From contig JADGJG010000094.1 in the NCBI GenBank assembly GCA_027596195.1, positions 1 through 45,426 on the forward strand: a DNA stretch of 45,426 bases. The letters run 5' to 3'. Position 1 is the stretch's first letter. Each line of letters opens with the position of its first letter. Below the pieces are notes generated by a model that saw only the letters and a program-made list of their open reading frames with translations, did no database searches and was not told the DNA's origin. The position numbers and the translations under genes are program-made. Below are positions 1-10,443 of the stretch, piece by piece. Source of the stretch: Podochytrium sp. JEL0797 (Eukaryota; Chytridiomycota; Chytridiomycetes; Chytridiales; Chytriomycetaceae).

Positions 1-357
1 CCAAACGCAGCTTTGATGTCCCATATGTACATATCATGCTTCATCGCCGTCTCGAGTGGATGGCAGTCGCGCGACATGACTTGCCGAGACCGCCCTGACA
101 GACACACAAATACGTCAAAATAGCTCATAATCCCAAAAGAACAGCTCAAATGTCAAGAAGATACTGATCTCATCTAGATTACCAAATATCAGCTGCCAGA
201 AACGTCTGTGGGTGATGCTGTGGGACCCGGCGTTCTTATGGGGACCAGATGGCCGTCAAAAATGCGGACGAAAATTTGCCATTTTTGCTATGGCTCGAGA
301 GTCCACCCTTAAAACGTTGTCTTTGTGTATTGTAAAATATTCTAAAAAGGAAAAAAA
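1..357. other. Left-edge region, no firm gene
   Basis: This stretch lies downstream of the first transporter gene. On the minus strand, bases 94 to 1 stay open in one frame and run off the window, behind a plausible splice acceptor (CAG at 95-97). This may be the start of another minus-strand gene, but I could not find a convincing first exon between 183 and 357 and I do not recognise the peptide. Nothing else was seen. Confidence 0.25.
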
Positions 358-2018
358 TCATCGAGCCGCCATTCCTCGCGTTTCGACCGGCAGCATGAAC
401 GAACAGATTCCCATCAAGCCATACAGAGCGGCCGACAAATACAGCGCGTAATTCGCGTTCACAGCAATCAAGGCTCCGGACACGAACGGAGCCGCAACAC
501 CAATAATGCGCCCCAAACACGAAGCCATACCAACAGCCGACGCACGAACACGTGTGTCGAAAACCTCGGGTGTGTAAGCGTAAATGGCTCCGTAGACGGT
601 GTTGATCAAGAATGACGCGAGACAGTTGAATCCCAACTGAGCCCAATTGTCCGTGGTCGTCGTGAACATGAAAAGGGCAGCGCCGATACCGAATGATCCA
701 ACACCCATGACACCTTTTCGTCCAAGCTTGGTTTCAATGAGGTAGGTACCGGCGATGGAGCCGGGGATTCCACAGAGAGTTTGGATGAAAAAGTTGCGGT
801 AGGTCTCGTCTTGGGTGAGAGGTTCGGAACCACCGTTCATCAGGAAAGACGGCAGGAACGAGAAAAACATGGTGTACGCCATTCCCACGAGCATCCAGAT
901 CATCCACACGAGAACGGTGAGGTAGGCCATTTTCTTGGTGGCGAATAGGGACTTGAGCGCCTCAAGGAATCGCTTGGAGCTTTCGGCGCTCGACTCCTTC
1001 TGGCTCTTGGCGTCGGTAAAGTCGTCAACACTAATGTCCACTTCCTTTCCGTTCATGGCAGCGAGTTCCTTGAGAATCGTGACGGCCTCTTCGGTGCGAC
1101 CAACGGTGATGAGCCACTTAGGACTCTCGTGCATCTTGATGAAGAAGGAGCGGAAAACGAGCATGGCTGGAAAAAATATGGACGCGTTAGAACCGGGAAA
1201 TTGAATAAGTTTTGAAAAGGTGTTACCAAAAGTGAGCAGACTTGCCGAAATCAAGACGTATCTCCAACCGCGGTTGTCGGCGCCATTGCAGATTCCGCTG
1301 TCGATAACGCAAGAGTACGTTGGAATCAACCACCACGAGAACGATGCGCCAATAACAGATCCCACCGGCCAGAAGAGAGACAGCAGCATGAGGAGGGACT
1401 GCCGTTCTTTAGGAATGAACTCGAGGAACAACGACCCATCAATCGGCAAGTTTCCTCCGATTCCGACTCCCATCAAACCGAGAAGAACAGCATAAACAGT
1501 GAAGTTGGGAGCAAAGGCTGCAGCACCACCAAAGATTCCACCGAGCGTGAGCGTGATGATGAAAGCCGGCTTCCTTCCAATCATATCCGAGATCATTCCC
1601 CAGCCAAAGGAGCCAAAGATCATTCCAATGTATGCGCACGAAGTTCCCATTCCGGCGATAGCGTCGGGGACGTTGAATTCGGCTTGGACCTGGGGCAGGA
1701 CGGTCGAGAGGACTTGGAGCCAAAGATTGTCGGCAACGTAACCGAGACCGCAGAGGAAGAACATTTTCTGGAGGGTGGAGTATGGTTAGGGTACGTTTCT
1801 TGGTAAGCAATCAACTCAAAGTTACTCACCCATTGGAAGGTTCCCATTCCGATTTCAGACATCACGTCGTTGAGTTTGTTCATGTCCGAATGGGCGTTCT
1901 TCTCGTCAACCATTCGTAGAATCGTTTGGTCAGCCTTCAAGCTAGAGCTTTCCGACATGTCATCAGTCTCTTTGACATTGATGGAAGTGATATCTTGGTT
2001 CTTCTCGCTGGTTGACAT
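358..2018 (-). CDS. MFS transporter, sugar-porter/SV2-like, copy 1
   Basis: Exons (minus): 2018-1830, 1767-1227, 1166-358; 512 residues. This is a 12-helix-type major facilitator protein, expected to move a sugar or organic anion across a membrane by proton coupling; the substrate cannot be read from sequence. Visible family marks are the loop 2-3 motif (SDMIGRKPAF), the ESPKWL motif near residue 257 that matches the sugar-porter PESPR signature, and a C-terminal PVETRG that matches PETKG. About 63 hydrophilic residues precede the first helix and probably lie in the cytosol. Introns of 62 and 60 nt (1768-1829 in phase 0, 1167-1226 in phase 1) rejoin frame exactly. The next gene upstream is a close paralogue with the same intron positions, so the pair arose by tandem duplication. 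MFS membership is certain, subfamily fairly so. Confidence 0.9.
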
Positions 2019-2055
2019 TTGGAGTTGAAGGGAATGTAATTGAGATCACAAACCA

Positions 2056-2092
2056 TATATACTTATATACTTACGCTGGTGGCTGGTGGCTG
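2056..2092 (-). promoter_or_regulatory. TATA region plus 15-bp element upstream of MFS copy 1
   Basis: Read on the minus strand, a CAGCCACCAGCCACC box (2078-2092) sits just upstream of a TATATAAG-like stretch (about 2056-2070), and the start codon is at 2018. The same 15 bases in the same order relative to a TATA-like stretch occur before MFS copy 2. The box contains two overlapping CAGCCACC half units, which suggests a dimeric or tandem binding site. Function is inferred from conservation and position only. Confidence 0.5.
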
Positions 2093-2503
2093 AAATATAT
2101 GTGTTATTCTTCAAGGAACAGATAAAAAACAATCAGAGTTCGATTCACGTAGCGAAGGTGAGTTTCGCCTAATTTTCAGGTTCGACTGCAAGTGCGCTTT
2201 TACGACGATGAAGGTGACGAGCAATGAACCACAGCTGGTAGTGAGTCGCGTTCGTTCAGAATGAGAGATGCGACCTAATTCCATCCTACCTTTCAAGTTT
2301 GGATCAACGCCCCTTTCCCCCATTTGAAAGAAAGAGGAACAAGGAGTGGGGGAAAAATTGAAGCTCTCACAACTAGGGTTCCAGATCTCCCCCGCCTTTC
2401 TCTTCTTCAACGATGACTTTAACTTTATCGAATCTTTATTTTATACGTTTATCAAGAAGAGAAAACACAACCTTTCACTGTGAGTGTGAAACCAATACAA
2501 AAA
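2093..2503. other. Intergenic, between the two MFS genes
   Basis: This holds the distal promoter of MFS copy 1 and the 3' region of MFS copy 2. Short open frames here lack family features and splice support. A GTTCGATTC stretch near 2146 resembles a tRNA B box but has no flanking T-arm pairing. Confidence 0.4.
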
Positions 2504-4177
2504 TCAACGTGCAGCCATGCCTCTTGTTTCGATTGGCAGCAGGAACGAGCAGACACCCATTCCAGCAAACAGTGCCGCCGACACGTACAGAGCATAGTTG
2601 GGATTAACGGCAATCAATGCTCCAGAAACGAATGGCGCCGCGACACCGATGACTCGTCCAAGACAAGAAGCCATACCAACAGCTGACGCACGAACACGTG
2701 TGTCGAAAACCTCGGGAGTGTAAGCGTAAATGGCTCCGTAGGCCAAATTGATCAAAAACGACGCGAGGCAGTTGAATCCCAGCTGCGCCCAGCTGTCCGT
2801 GGACGTTGTAAACAAGAACAGCGCGATGGCAATACCAAACGCAGAGACTCCCATGGTACCCTTTCGGCCGAGTCTTGTGTCGATAGCGTAGCTTCCGGCA
2901 ATCGAACCCGGAATACCGCAGATTGTCTGGATGAAAAAGTTGCGGTACGTCTCGTCTTGGGTGAGTGGGACAGAACCTCCGTTCTTGAGGAACGACGGCA
3001 AGAAAGCAAAGAACATGGTGTATCCCATTCCAATGAGCATCCAGATCATCCACACGAGAACGGTGAGGTATGCCATTTTCCTGCAGGTGAAGAGGGTCTT
3101 GAGGGACTCGACGTATCTCTTGGTGCTCTCGGATCTGGTCTCCTTCTTGTTGGCGGCATCGGCAAAGTCATCAACGGTGACGTCAATTTCCTTTCCGTTC
3201 ATGGCAGCAAGCTCCTTGAGAATCGTGATGGCCTCTTCGGTGCGACCAACGGTGATGAGCCACTTTGGGCTTTCTTTCATGTTGATGAAGAAGGAACGGA
3301 AAACGAGCATGGCTGTGAATAGTGATGAGTTAGAATTTACGAACATACAGAGAAAATTGATTTTGTCTTACCAAGAGTGAGGAGACTGGCAGCGCCAAGA
3401 ATGTATCTCCAGCCACGGTTGTCAGCAGAGTTGCAGACTCCGTCAATCACCGTGCAGGAGTAAGCCGGAATCAACCACCACGAGAATCCAGCACCGATCA
3501 CGGAACCGACAGGCCAGAAAAGCGACAACATCATGAGGAGGGACTGGCGCTCTTTGGGGATGAACTCAAGGAACAGAGAGCCGTCCACAGGGAGATTTCC
3601 ACCGATTCCAACTCCCATCAAGGCAAGAAGAGCAGCGTAAACAGTGAAGTTGGGCGAGAAGGCAGCCGCGCCACCAAAGATGGCACCGAGAGTGAGGGTC
3701 ATGACGAAAGCCGGCTTCCTTCCAATCATGTCCGAGATCATTCCCCAGCCAAATGAACCAAAGATCATTCCAATGTATGCGCACGAAGTTCCCATTCCGG
3801 CGATGGACTCGGGGACGTTGAATTCGGCTTGGACCTGGGGCAGGACGGTCGAGAGGACTTGGAGCCAAAGATTGTCGGCAACGTAACCGAGACCGCAGAG
3901 GAAGAACATTTTCTGGAGGGTGGAGTATGGTTAGGGTACGTTTCTGGCAAGCAATCAACTCAAAGGCCGCACTCACCCATTGGAAGGTTCCCATTCCGAT
4001 TTCAGACATCACATCGTTGAGCTTATTCATGTCCGAATGGGCGTTCTTCTCGTCAATCATGCGCAGAATGGTTTGGTCTTTATCGGCATCCTCGCTGGAG
4101 GTGACGGATTGGGTATCGTTCTCTTTCACGTTCACGTTGATAGCTAACGTCTCTTGCAACTTCTCGTTGATTGTCAT
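2504..4177 (-). CDS. MFS transporter, sugar-porter/SV2-like, copy 2
   Basis: Exons (minus): 4177-3977, 3912-3372, 3312-2504; 516 residues. It is a tandem paralogue of the gene at 358-2018. Exons 2 and 3 have identical lengths in both copies (541 and 809 nt), with introns at the same sites and phases (phase 0, phase 1). Motifs are shared: SDMIGRKPAF, an ESPKWL sugar-porter mark, a C-terminal PIETRG and the final GMAAR. The copies differ mainly in the cytosolic N-terminus (67 against 63 residues before the first junction) and in the central loop after the ESPKWL motif, where substrate or regulatory divergence would be expected. Each copy has its own TATA region and 15-bp element. Transport role is known for the family; the substrate is unknown. 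Confidence 0.9.
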
Positions 4178-4231
4178 TGTGGAGAGGGGATGTGTTATAG
4201 AATGGAGGAGGGTCCAAGAAATATCTTGGAC

Positions 4232-4258
4232 ATTATATAGCTCGGTGGCTGGTGGCTG
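4232..4258 (-). promoter_or_regulatory. TATA region plus 15-bp element upstream of MFS copy 2
   Basis: On the minus strand the same CAGCCACCAGCCACC box (4244-4258) precedes a CTATATAAT stretch (4232-4240), with the start codon at 4177. Box-to-ATG distance is 66 bp here and 59 bp in copy 1. Its retention while surrounding DNA diverged points to shared control of the two transporters; this is inference. Confidence 0.5.
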
Positions 4259-5149
4259 ACAAAAAGGTCAGTTCGTCAGAAACGGCCGAGGAGCTGCCGA
4301 GGAGTCATCAAGGTTCGATTGTCGTTTGTGACTTATGTCACAGCACTTTCGGCAACGCGATGGATATCGCCAGTCATTTTTTGCGCAAAGTGCGAAGCCC
4401 GTCTTGAGAATGCAATCCATACCACGCAGCATTGTTTCACTCCAGCGGGGAGTTGGGAATCCCCCCCTTTCGCCTCAATGAATGAAAATGGATGGACAAA
4501 AATGCGAAAAATTAAAATTTCATTTTCGGTTTCTGAAATGAGGGACTGGGGACTTTCGTGATCAACGAGGACCGCCACGACAGGAGAATACTATCAAAAG
4601 TTTCGTCAATGCAGGATTGGTCTTGCATAGTGGTGTTCTCATGATATGGTTCTCGCAGACCATGAGAGTTCCATGAGAGTTCACCCTCTTTTCTCCCATT
4701 TGTAAGATACGAAATTTCATTGCGGATTCGGCCTGGCCTGGGCAACTTCTTAAGTTCGTGTTATTTTCTCGCTGTTCCGCCGATTTCTGATGAACACATG
4801 AATGTTTGCCAAGTTCCATAAACTCCATGGCGGAAGTGTCGATTTTTTGGACCACTCCGCGCCTTAACAGAAAAAACGCTCGTCAGAACACTCGTCAATG
4901 TGACACAAATTGTACTGACATATATTTGACATAACAAATGTGGAGAAGCACGACAAAATCAATGGTGGCGGAAAAAGTGGTTGTTTGTTACTTTGGTTCG
5001 CTTTCACGGAGACGAGGGAATGAAAATAACTGCAGACTATTCGATTTACAAAAGAAGAATGACATAATGCCATTAGAAAAAAGATACATTTGCTATTTCA
5101 GATTTCTGTTTCGAGGCGTTTCAATTTCCACTTGAATCGCGTTGCTATT
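4259..5149. other. Intergenic between divergent MFS copy 2 and PAK-like kinase
   Basis: About 890 bp without a gene I can support. It should carry the distal promoter of MFS copy 2 (minus) and the promoter of the kinase (plus). Short open frames on both strands are cysteine- and histidine-rich noise with no motif or splice support. Confidence 0.4.
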
Positions 5150-8100
5150 ATGACCATCAAGACCGAGATCGTGCGTATTCGGAGCGGCTTTGTCTGGTCG
5201 TATCACTTTTTGAAACTCACGGACGAGGCTCTCACGATTCATAAGAACGAGGTCGGTGACCAAATTCCTGGCAGAATGAAACTTATCATCGCTTCCTTCA
5301 ACTCAGACCACTTTTCTTGCAATGCACGTGATGGAAATATCGGACTTGGATAGTGTGGTGCAATCCCTGACGACAAAGAATGCTTTCGAAATCAAAGCCA
5401 AGAATGTGGGATTCACCGTTGCCTGTGAAAGCGATACCAGTATGAATTCCTGGTTGAAAGCTATAAACTTGGTACGTTTGCGCCTCTTGGCACCTCTTGG
5501 AGACGTCCGAACTCATTTTGTGTGTAGCAAAAGGCGGCCGTTTTCAATGTGGCAACTTCCCGTCGGTCTTCAGACTCGTTCGTGACATGCAATCCACTAT
5601 CCATCCATGACTTGGATGTTGATTCTGGTTCAACGGTGACCACAGAGAATGGACGTGGCAGTGGAATGTCTGTCTATGATTGGGGCCGCCCACAATCCGC
5701 TTCGCAAGAACACCAAGCAAGATATTTGGACGGCTCCATCAAAATCTCGACAGAAGGGGAACCTCTCTCGCCCTCGCGCTTCTCATTCACCAGCCAAGAC
5801 TATCGTGAAGAAGCTGTTCTCAACGCGCAACCAAGGAAGAAGCAGCCGTTAATGCAGCGTCTCCAAACCACAGATCTCGCAGCTGACTTGCAGATCCCAA
5901 AAACGTCGGGATGCGAGGTCCCAGATGATTTTTCGCAGAGCTTGTTTGCTTTCATGGAGGGAAAGCTTTCGAGTTGGGGCCAAGACTCGAGTATCGCGAA
6001 ATCCGAGGCAGAAGCACCACACGCGACGGATATCTCAAGTTCACAGCCGCAAGATCCAATTCAAGACGTCGACGAGTCCCAGGCGGCGGTATCCGAATCA
6101 GAGCTGTCAAACCGGCCGCGACCTAATCTCCTGCCTTTGCAAGTCACGGCGGTTCCATTGCGCTTGGATGGCCACACTCCTTTGACTCCTGCGCAAACTG
6201 GCAGGCGTTTCGCGTTTTCCCCAGGTCCCAAAACTTCTCCGCCTCGATTGACGGACTCTGGGTTCCATCTTCCAAGCCCAATCACTCTTGACACTCCATT
6301 GGAAAGCTTGCTTATTCCCTTGGTTGATGCTTTTCAAGTCAAGAGGGAGTCCAAGAAGCTTGAGCAAGATATTCTTGTTACGATGGAAATGCTGCTTGAA
6401 GTGGCCATGACGGCTAGCAGTCAAGCTACCATCGATCCCGTTTCCGCGGAAGCGCAGGAGCTTGCGCCTGATCTCGCAGCGGAATCCCACGCTGCCTTAC
6501 CCAATCGGCTGAAAAGAGCATTTCCGCCGAAGCTTGCCGTCCCTCCCCCTCGCCAGGAAAACACTGCTCCTTTGACTCCGTCCGAGCATGCAGCCCTTCG
6601 GTACTCGCTGTCTCCAGGACCGAAGACGTCACCACCGCGTCTGATGTTCCGCCTTCCAAGCCCAGTTTCAACCGATGATTCGTCGGAAAGCTTGTTTGCA
6701 TTTATTGATATGCAGTTTTCAACGTCTACTTTCGCGTCGTCTGTTTCGCCCGAGAAGGAAGCCACATCGGAGTCCAAGGCATCCGAGGAGCAACTGCCAG
6801 TCAGTGAAAACTCTGAAGTCGAGGCTCTCTCGTGCACCGAGAAGGCAGAGGACTTAGTTGCGGTCGTTGAGCATGTTGCACCTGCCAAAGTTATTGCAAG
6901 TCCACCTTCGAGCGTTCAAGTTCCTGAGGCTTCTTTTCCAGACAAAGCACCATCCCGTCTCTTGCGTGAAGGCTTGTTGAGAACGGAACCCCTCTCGTTG
7001 ACAATCCCCGTCAAGTCGACTGTTTCGGACAAGGTCACCCCTGTTCGGACACCTTCCGAGAAAACGCCAAACCTTTTGAAGAGTCTGTTCACTACACCGT
7101 CTTCCTCTTCCTCCAGTAACCCGTCTTCTCCACGAATGAATCGAACCGTCTTCAATCTTCAATCGTCCAACAACAGCTTGTCCCGCTCCGAGTCTCAAAA
7201 TTCCAGTTCCGACCCAGCCGATTCATCGACCAATTCAAGAGGCACGCTTCCACCTCTCCCTCCACACGTCGGGAACCTCGGGGATACTCCGCCCATGACT
7301 CCGATCACACCCAACCCTCTTTTGATGCTCCAGCCAGGTGCCTCTTTCAAGAAGTTACTTTTCCGCGCCAGAAACTCAACGACAGCTTCCTCCTCCGAAA
7401 CGGACTCTGCAAACGATAGTCACGGATCCTCGACGCGTGGAGACTCGTATTCGATTCTGACGCTGATTGCGCAAAAGACTTGGAGGAAACCCGTTGTCGA
7501 AAAGACGGAGCACAAAACCCTTTCCGTCACTCCCTCCACTCCTTCCACGGCTTCGATTCAAGCAGAAACATTTCCATCACCCCCAGTTCTGCAGCGAAGC
7601 AAGACCGTCGGCGACGCACACCGCAAGGCGATTCCCATTTCCAAACTCAGCGAAAATGAAGTTCTTTCGCGATTGTGTAAGAATTTATTCACTTTCTGTG
7701 ATACTCACAAAACAGAGAGACTAATCACTCTTTCTCAGACGCGACCGTCACTCCAGGAAACCCGAAAAGCGTTTACCCCCAACTCAAGCGACTCGGCAAA
7801 GGCGCCAGCGGCCACGTCTACCTCTGCCAAGACCTCACACGCCGCGACCACCCCCTCGTGGCCGTCAAACACATGGATCTCCGCAGCCAACCCCGCAAAG
7901 ACCTCGTTCTTGGCGAAATCCTCATCATGAAGGAACTACACCACCCGAACCTCGTTTCCTACATCAACTCGTACTGCGTTTCCAACTTTCTGTGGATCGT
8001 ATTGGAATACGTGGACGGCCGCATGCTCACGGATTTGCTCTCGTTGCGCATGTCCGAGCCGCAAATCGCGCACGTGACGTTCGAAGTGCTCAAAGGTGTG

Positions 8101-8604
8101 CAGTTTTTGCACTCCATGAACATGATTCATCGGGATATCAAGTCCGACAACGTCTTGGTGAGCGCTGCGGGGGAAGTCAAGCTCACAGACTTTGGGTATT
8201 CCGTACAATTGTCGTCGAGCCAAGACCGCCGCCATTCTGTGATTGGAACACCCTTTTGGATGGCGCCGGAAGTGATTCTTCAAAAGGCGTATGGAACCAA
8301 GATCGATATATGGTCGGTTGGGATCATGGTGATCGAAATGATTCAGGTCGTTGCTCCGCACATGAACTTGGACCCACTGCGGGCCATGGAAATCATTGCG
8401 AGTCGCGGAACGCCGCGTTTGATGGATCCAGACGCGTCTTCCCCGCTCATCAGGAACATGCTCGGAAAGGCCTTGGACGGGCGCGACGACAGACGGGCTT
8501 CTTGCAACACGTTGATGCTTCACCCGTTTTTCAAAGTGCAAGCCCCTCGAGTCGAAATTGCACAATTGGTTGCCGAATGCGATTTAAAATTGATGAGAGC
8601 TTGA
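5150..8604 (+). CDS. PAK/STE20-family Ser/Thr kinase with N-terminal PH domain
   Basis: Exons: 5150-5251, 5307-5471, 5528-7676, 7739-8604; 1093 residues. The first two exons encode a PH domain (about residues 8-90: RSGFV start, HKNE, then NSWLKAINL closing helix), placed as in fungal Cla4-type PAK kinases. Residues 90-800 are low-complexity Ser/Pro-rich with repeated SP/TP sites and two near-repeat blocks (SPGPKTSPPRL occurs twice). The kinase domain fills the last exon: GKGASG loop 825-830, AVK lysine 849, HRD 936-938, DFG 956-958, GTPFWMAPE near 975-983. All catalytic residues are present. I see no CRIB motif (ISxPxxxxHxxHV), which normally binds Cdc42/Rac. Intron 1 uses a GTCGGT donor but restores the PH domain exactly. 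Likely role: polarity or cytokinesis signalling at membranes. Confidence 0.88.
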
Positions 8605-8649
8605 ATTTCGTTTATTCAGATTAGAGAATAGAATATATCTCCATCCGTA

Positions 8650-9312
8650 TTAACGAGGCTCTGCAAATGCTTTCGGGTAGATTCCTTCGCGCCCGTTGCT
8701 TCTTCCACGCGCCCAATTGTTATCGACTGAAGAAATCGGTTAGAACACGGGTACGACCCGAAACAACGGCAACTCACTATCAGCGACATGCTCAATGATA
8801 TCTCCCCTGCGAAAGTCCAAATCACCCTGCTGTTGTGCTTGGAACGTTTCGACTGCCACCAGTTGGGCTCCGTTGTTCCCAATCGAAATTTTGCGACCGC
8901 CCACGCTAATGGAATGGCCTTGGCCTGGAATTCAAACTGTTCAATACGAGTTCGCTAAGGCAATGAGAGGGGGGAACAGAGGAACCCACCTCCGACACCC
9001 AGCTTGGACGGATCGATACCTTCGGGAACCGCTGCGGCTGCGGCAGCATTCCGACCCTGCGCTGCGCCTTCGGGGTCGGTCTTGTCGAATAAGAGGGCTT
9101 GGATCATGATATCTTGCGGGGGAGAGAGTGTCTTTAGTCTCGCGCGATTGGAAATGAACAACGAATGTCTGTGACTCACCAAAGGATCGTGTCGTAATCC
9201 ACTGGTTGGCATGCAGAGACTCCAGGTGGTGTACAATGTTGTCGAAGAGGTCGTCGCGGTAAGCTTTCTCGCCTCGCGAGAGGGGAGGGACGGGTCGGTG
9301 CAATTGCGACAT
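8650..9312 (-). CDS. Small SH3-domain protein
   Basis: Exons (minus): 9312-9180, 9112-8990, 8924-8778, 8726-8650; 159 residues. The C-terminal 60 residues form one SH3 domain: an ALYDF-like strand (QLVAVETFQ), the acidic RT loop, DLDFRRGDIIE, then NNWARGR and the closing GIYPKAFAE. A helical N-terminus of about 45 residues and an alanine-rich linker (R/N then six A) precede it, so the layout resembles yeast Lsb1/Pin3-type adaptors that bind proline-rich actin regulators; that assignment is tentative. Three introns of 67, 65 and 51 nt keep frame. I chose the ATG at 9312; an in-frame ATG at 9441 would add a basic extension, and an out-of-frame ATG near 9351 could be an upstream ORF. It is convergent with the kinase, 45 bp away. 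Confidence 0.85.
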
Positions 9313-9663
9313 CGGGGATTTTTGGGTGACGTTTTTTGCTTGGGAGACATCACCCTTTTTGTTTTTTCTTTCGAAAAACTGCTGCCTGCTCGCTGATTGT
9401 TTTGCCGTGCACTGCCGCCGTTGGTTGGCACTGCTGCGCATTCAACTGTTGATCACTTCTTTCATTCCGCCTGTGCATCGGCACCACCCCTACCCCCTCT
9501 TCACAACGCCCACGCTCGGATTAATTACTTGTTGGCTTCACAATTGCCTTCACGTCCAGACACCTAGCTAGATTCCCTCCCCCCTCTCCTCTCCTCTCCT
9601 ACTCCATGATCTCGTCATTGTGTTTTTGTGATCATTGTTTGAAAAAAAAAGAAGTGTTTAACC
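9313..9663. promoter_or_regulatory. Shared promoter region of SH3 gene and PDE6D
   Basis: About 350 bp separate the divergent start codons. The PDE6D-proximal half has a CT-rich run (about 9570-9600) typical of fungal promoters. No individual element was recognised. Confidence 0.4.
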
Positions 9664-10303
9664 ATGTGTCCAGCACGGCCTGCGAACGAGGATGGCTTCA
9701 AAATGTAATACTGAATCGCGACACCCTGGTCACCGTTCGTTTTGTTTTTCCAACTCCGAAACTTTTGGCACATAGCAATTGGATGAACCTTCGGGACGCG
9801 GCAACAGGCAAAATCCTCTGGCAAACCTCTGAATGGTCTCTCTCTGCAGATGGGAATCAAGGTGGCTCCCCGCTCTCTCTCTTCTTCAATATTTGTTGAA
9901 CCAAACCACGCGAAACCGAACCTCCCCAATCAATAGCCACTCTTCCCAAACACATCCTGAACTGCGCTTCCGTCAGCCGTGAAATCAACTTCACCTCTCT
10001 CCATTTGATGAACCACTTTCGCGTGTCCCAATCCGTGATAGTGCATGGACAGCACGTGGAAGTGTGGAACTTCGATTTTGGTTTCATTATTCCAGGCTCG
10101 ACCAACACGTGGCAGAACATGGTCAGAGAGTTCAACACGAAGATTGAAATCTGCTGATTCGATCATAAAAACAGATTGAAGCCGATCGAGAAGGGGACAT
10201 GATTCCTGCCGAAGTGTTGTCTGGAAACACGGTAATTGAAACGCGGTTTTTTGATGGAGAGAAGTTGGTGAATAGCAGTAACGTGACGCTGTTTTATGTC
10301 TGA
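9664..10303 (+). CDS. PDE6D: PDE6D ortholog (prenyl-binding protein delta)
   Basis: Exons: 9664-9704, 9776-9861, 9937-10121, 10175-10303; 146 residues, close to the 150 of animal PDE6D. The fold is an immunoglobulin-like sandwich that holds farnesyl or geranylgeranyl tails and ferries lipidated proteins, notably into cilia, with release by Arl2/Arl3-GTP. Clear family stretches: GFKINWMNLRD, GKILWQ, the EVWNFDFGFIIPGSTNTW core, and the C-terminal ETRFFDGEKL and VTLFYV. The first exon encodes only 13 residues plus two bases and the third intron uses a GTCAGA donor, yet both junctions rebuild conserved family sequence. A flagellar cargo role is likely, supported by centrin and an LRRC46-like gene elsewhere in the window. 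Confidence 0.93.
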
Positions 10304-10317
10304 TCTTGGCAATTCGA

Positions 10318-10323
10318 AATAAA
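10318..10323 (+). terminator. AATAAA poly(A) signal of PDE6D
   Basis: A perfect AATAAA lies 15 bp after the PDE6D stop and 120 bp before the next start codon. Position fits a cleavage signal; not experimentally known. Confidence 0.45.
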
Positions 10324-10443
10324 CACGCGTGGTATTCCGAATTTCAGATTGATGGACCCTGGTCGAACGAGCGGAATTTCTTCTCTTCTACGGACTCCCT
10401 CGCTCCATATGACCTCTCGATGGGAGCTAATTTACAAGCCAAA

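Noticed and set aside
1..94. Possible minus-strand exon running off the left edge, with a linked exon near 183-255
   Set aside because: The frame is open and splice signals exist, but no good start or upstream acceptor was found and the peptide is unrecognised.
4259..5149. Several 60-97-codon frames on both strands
   Set aside because: No splice support, no domain, and Cys/His-biased composition typical of non-coding frames.
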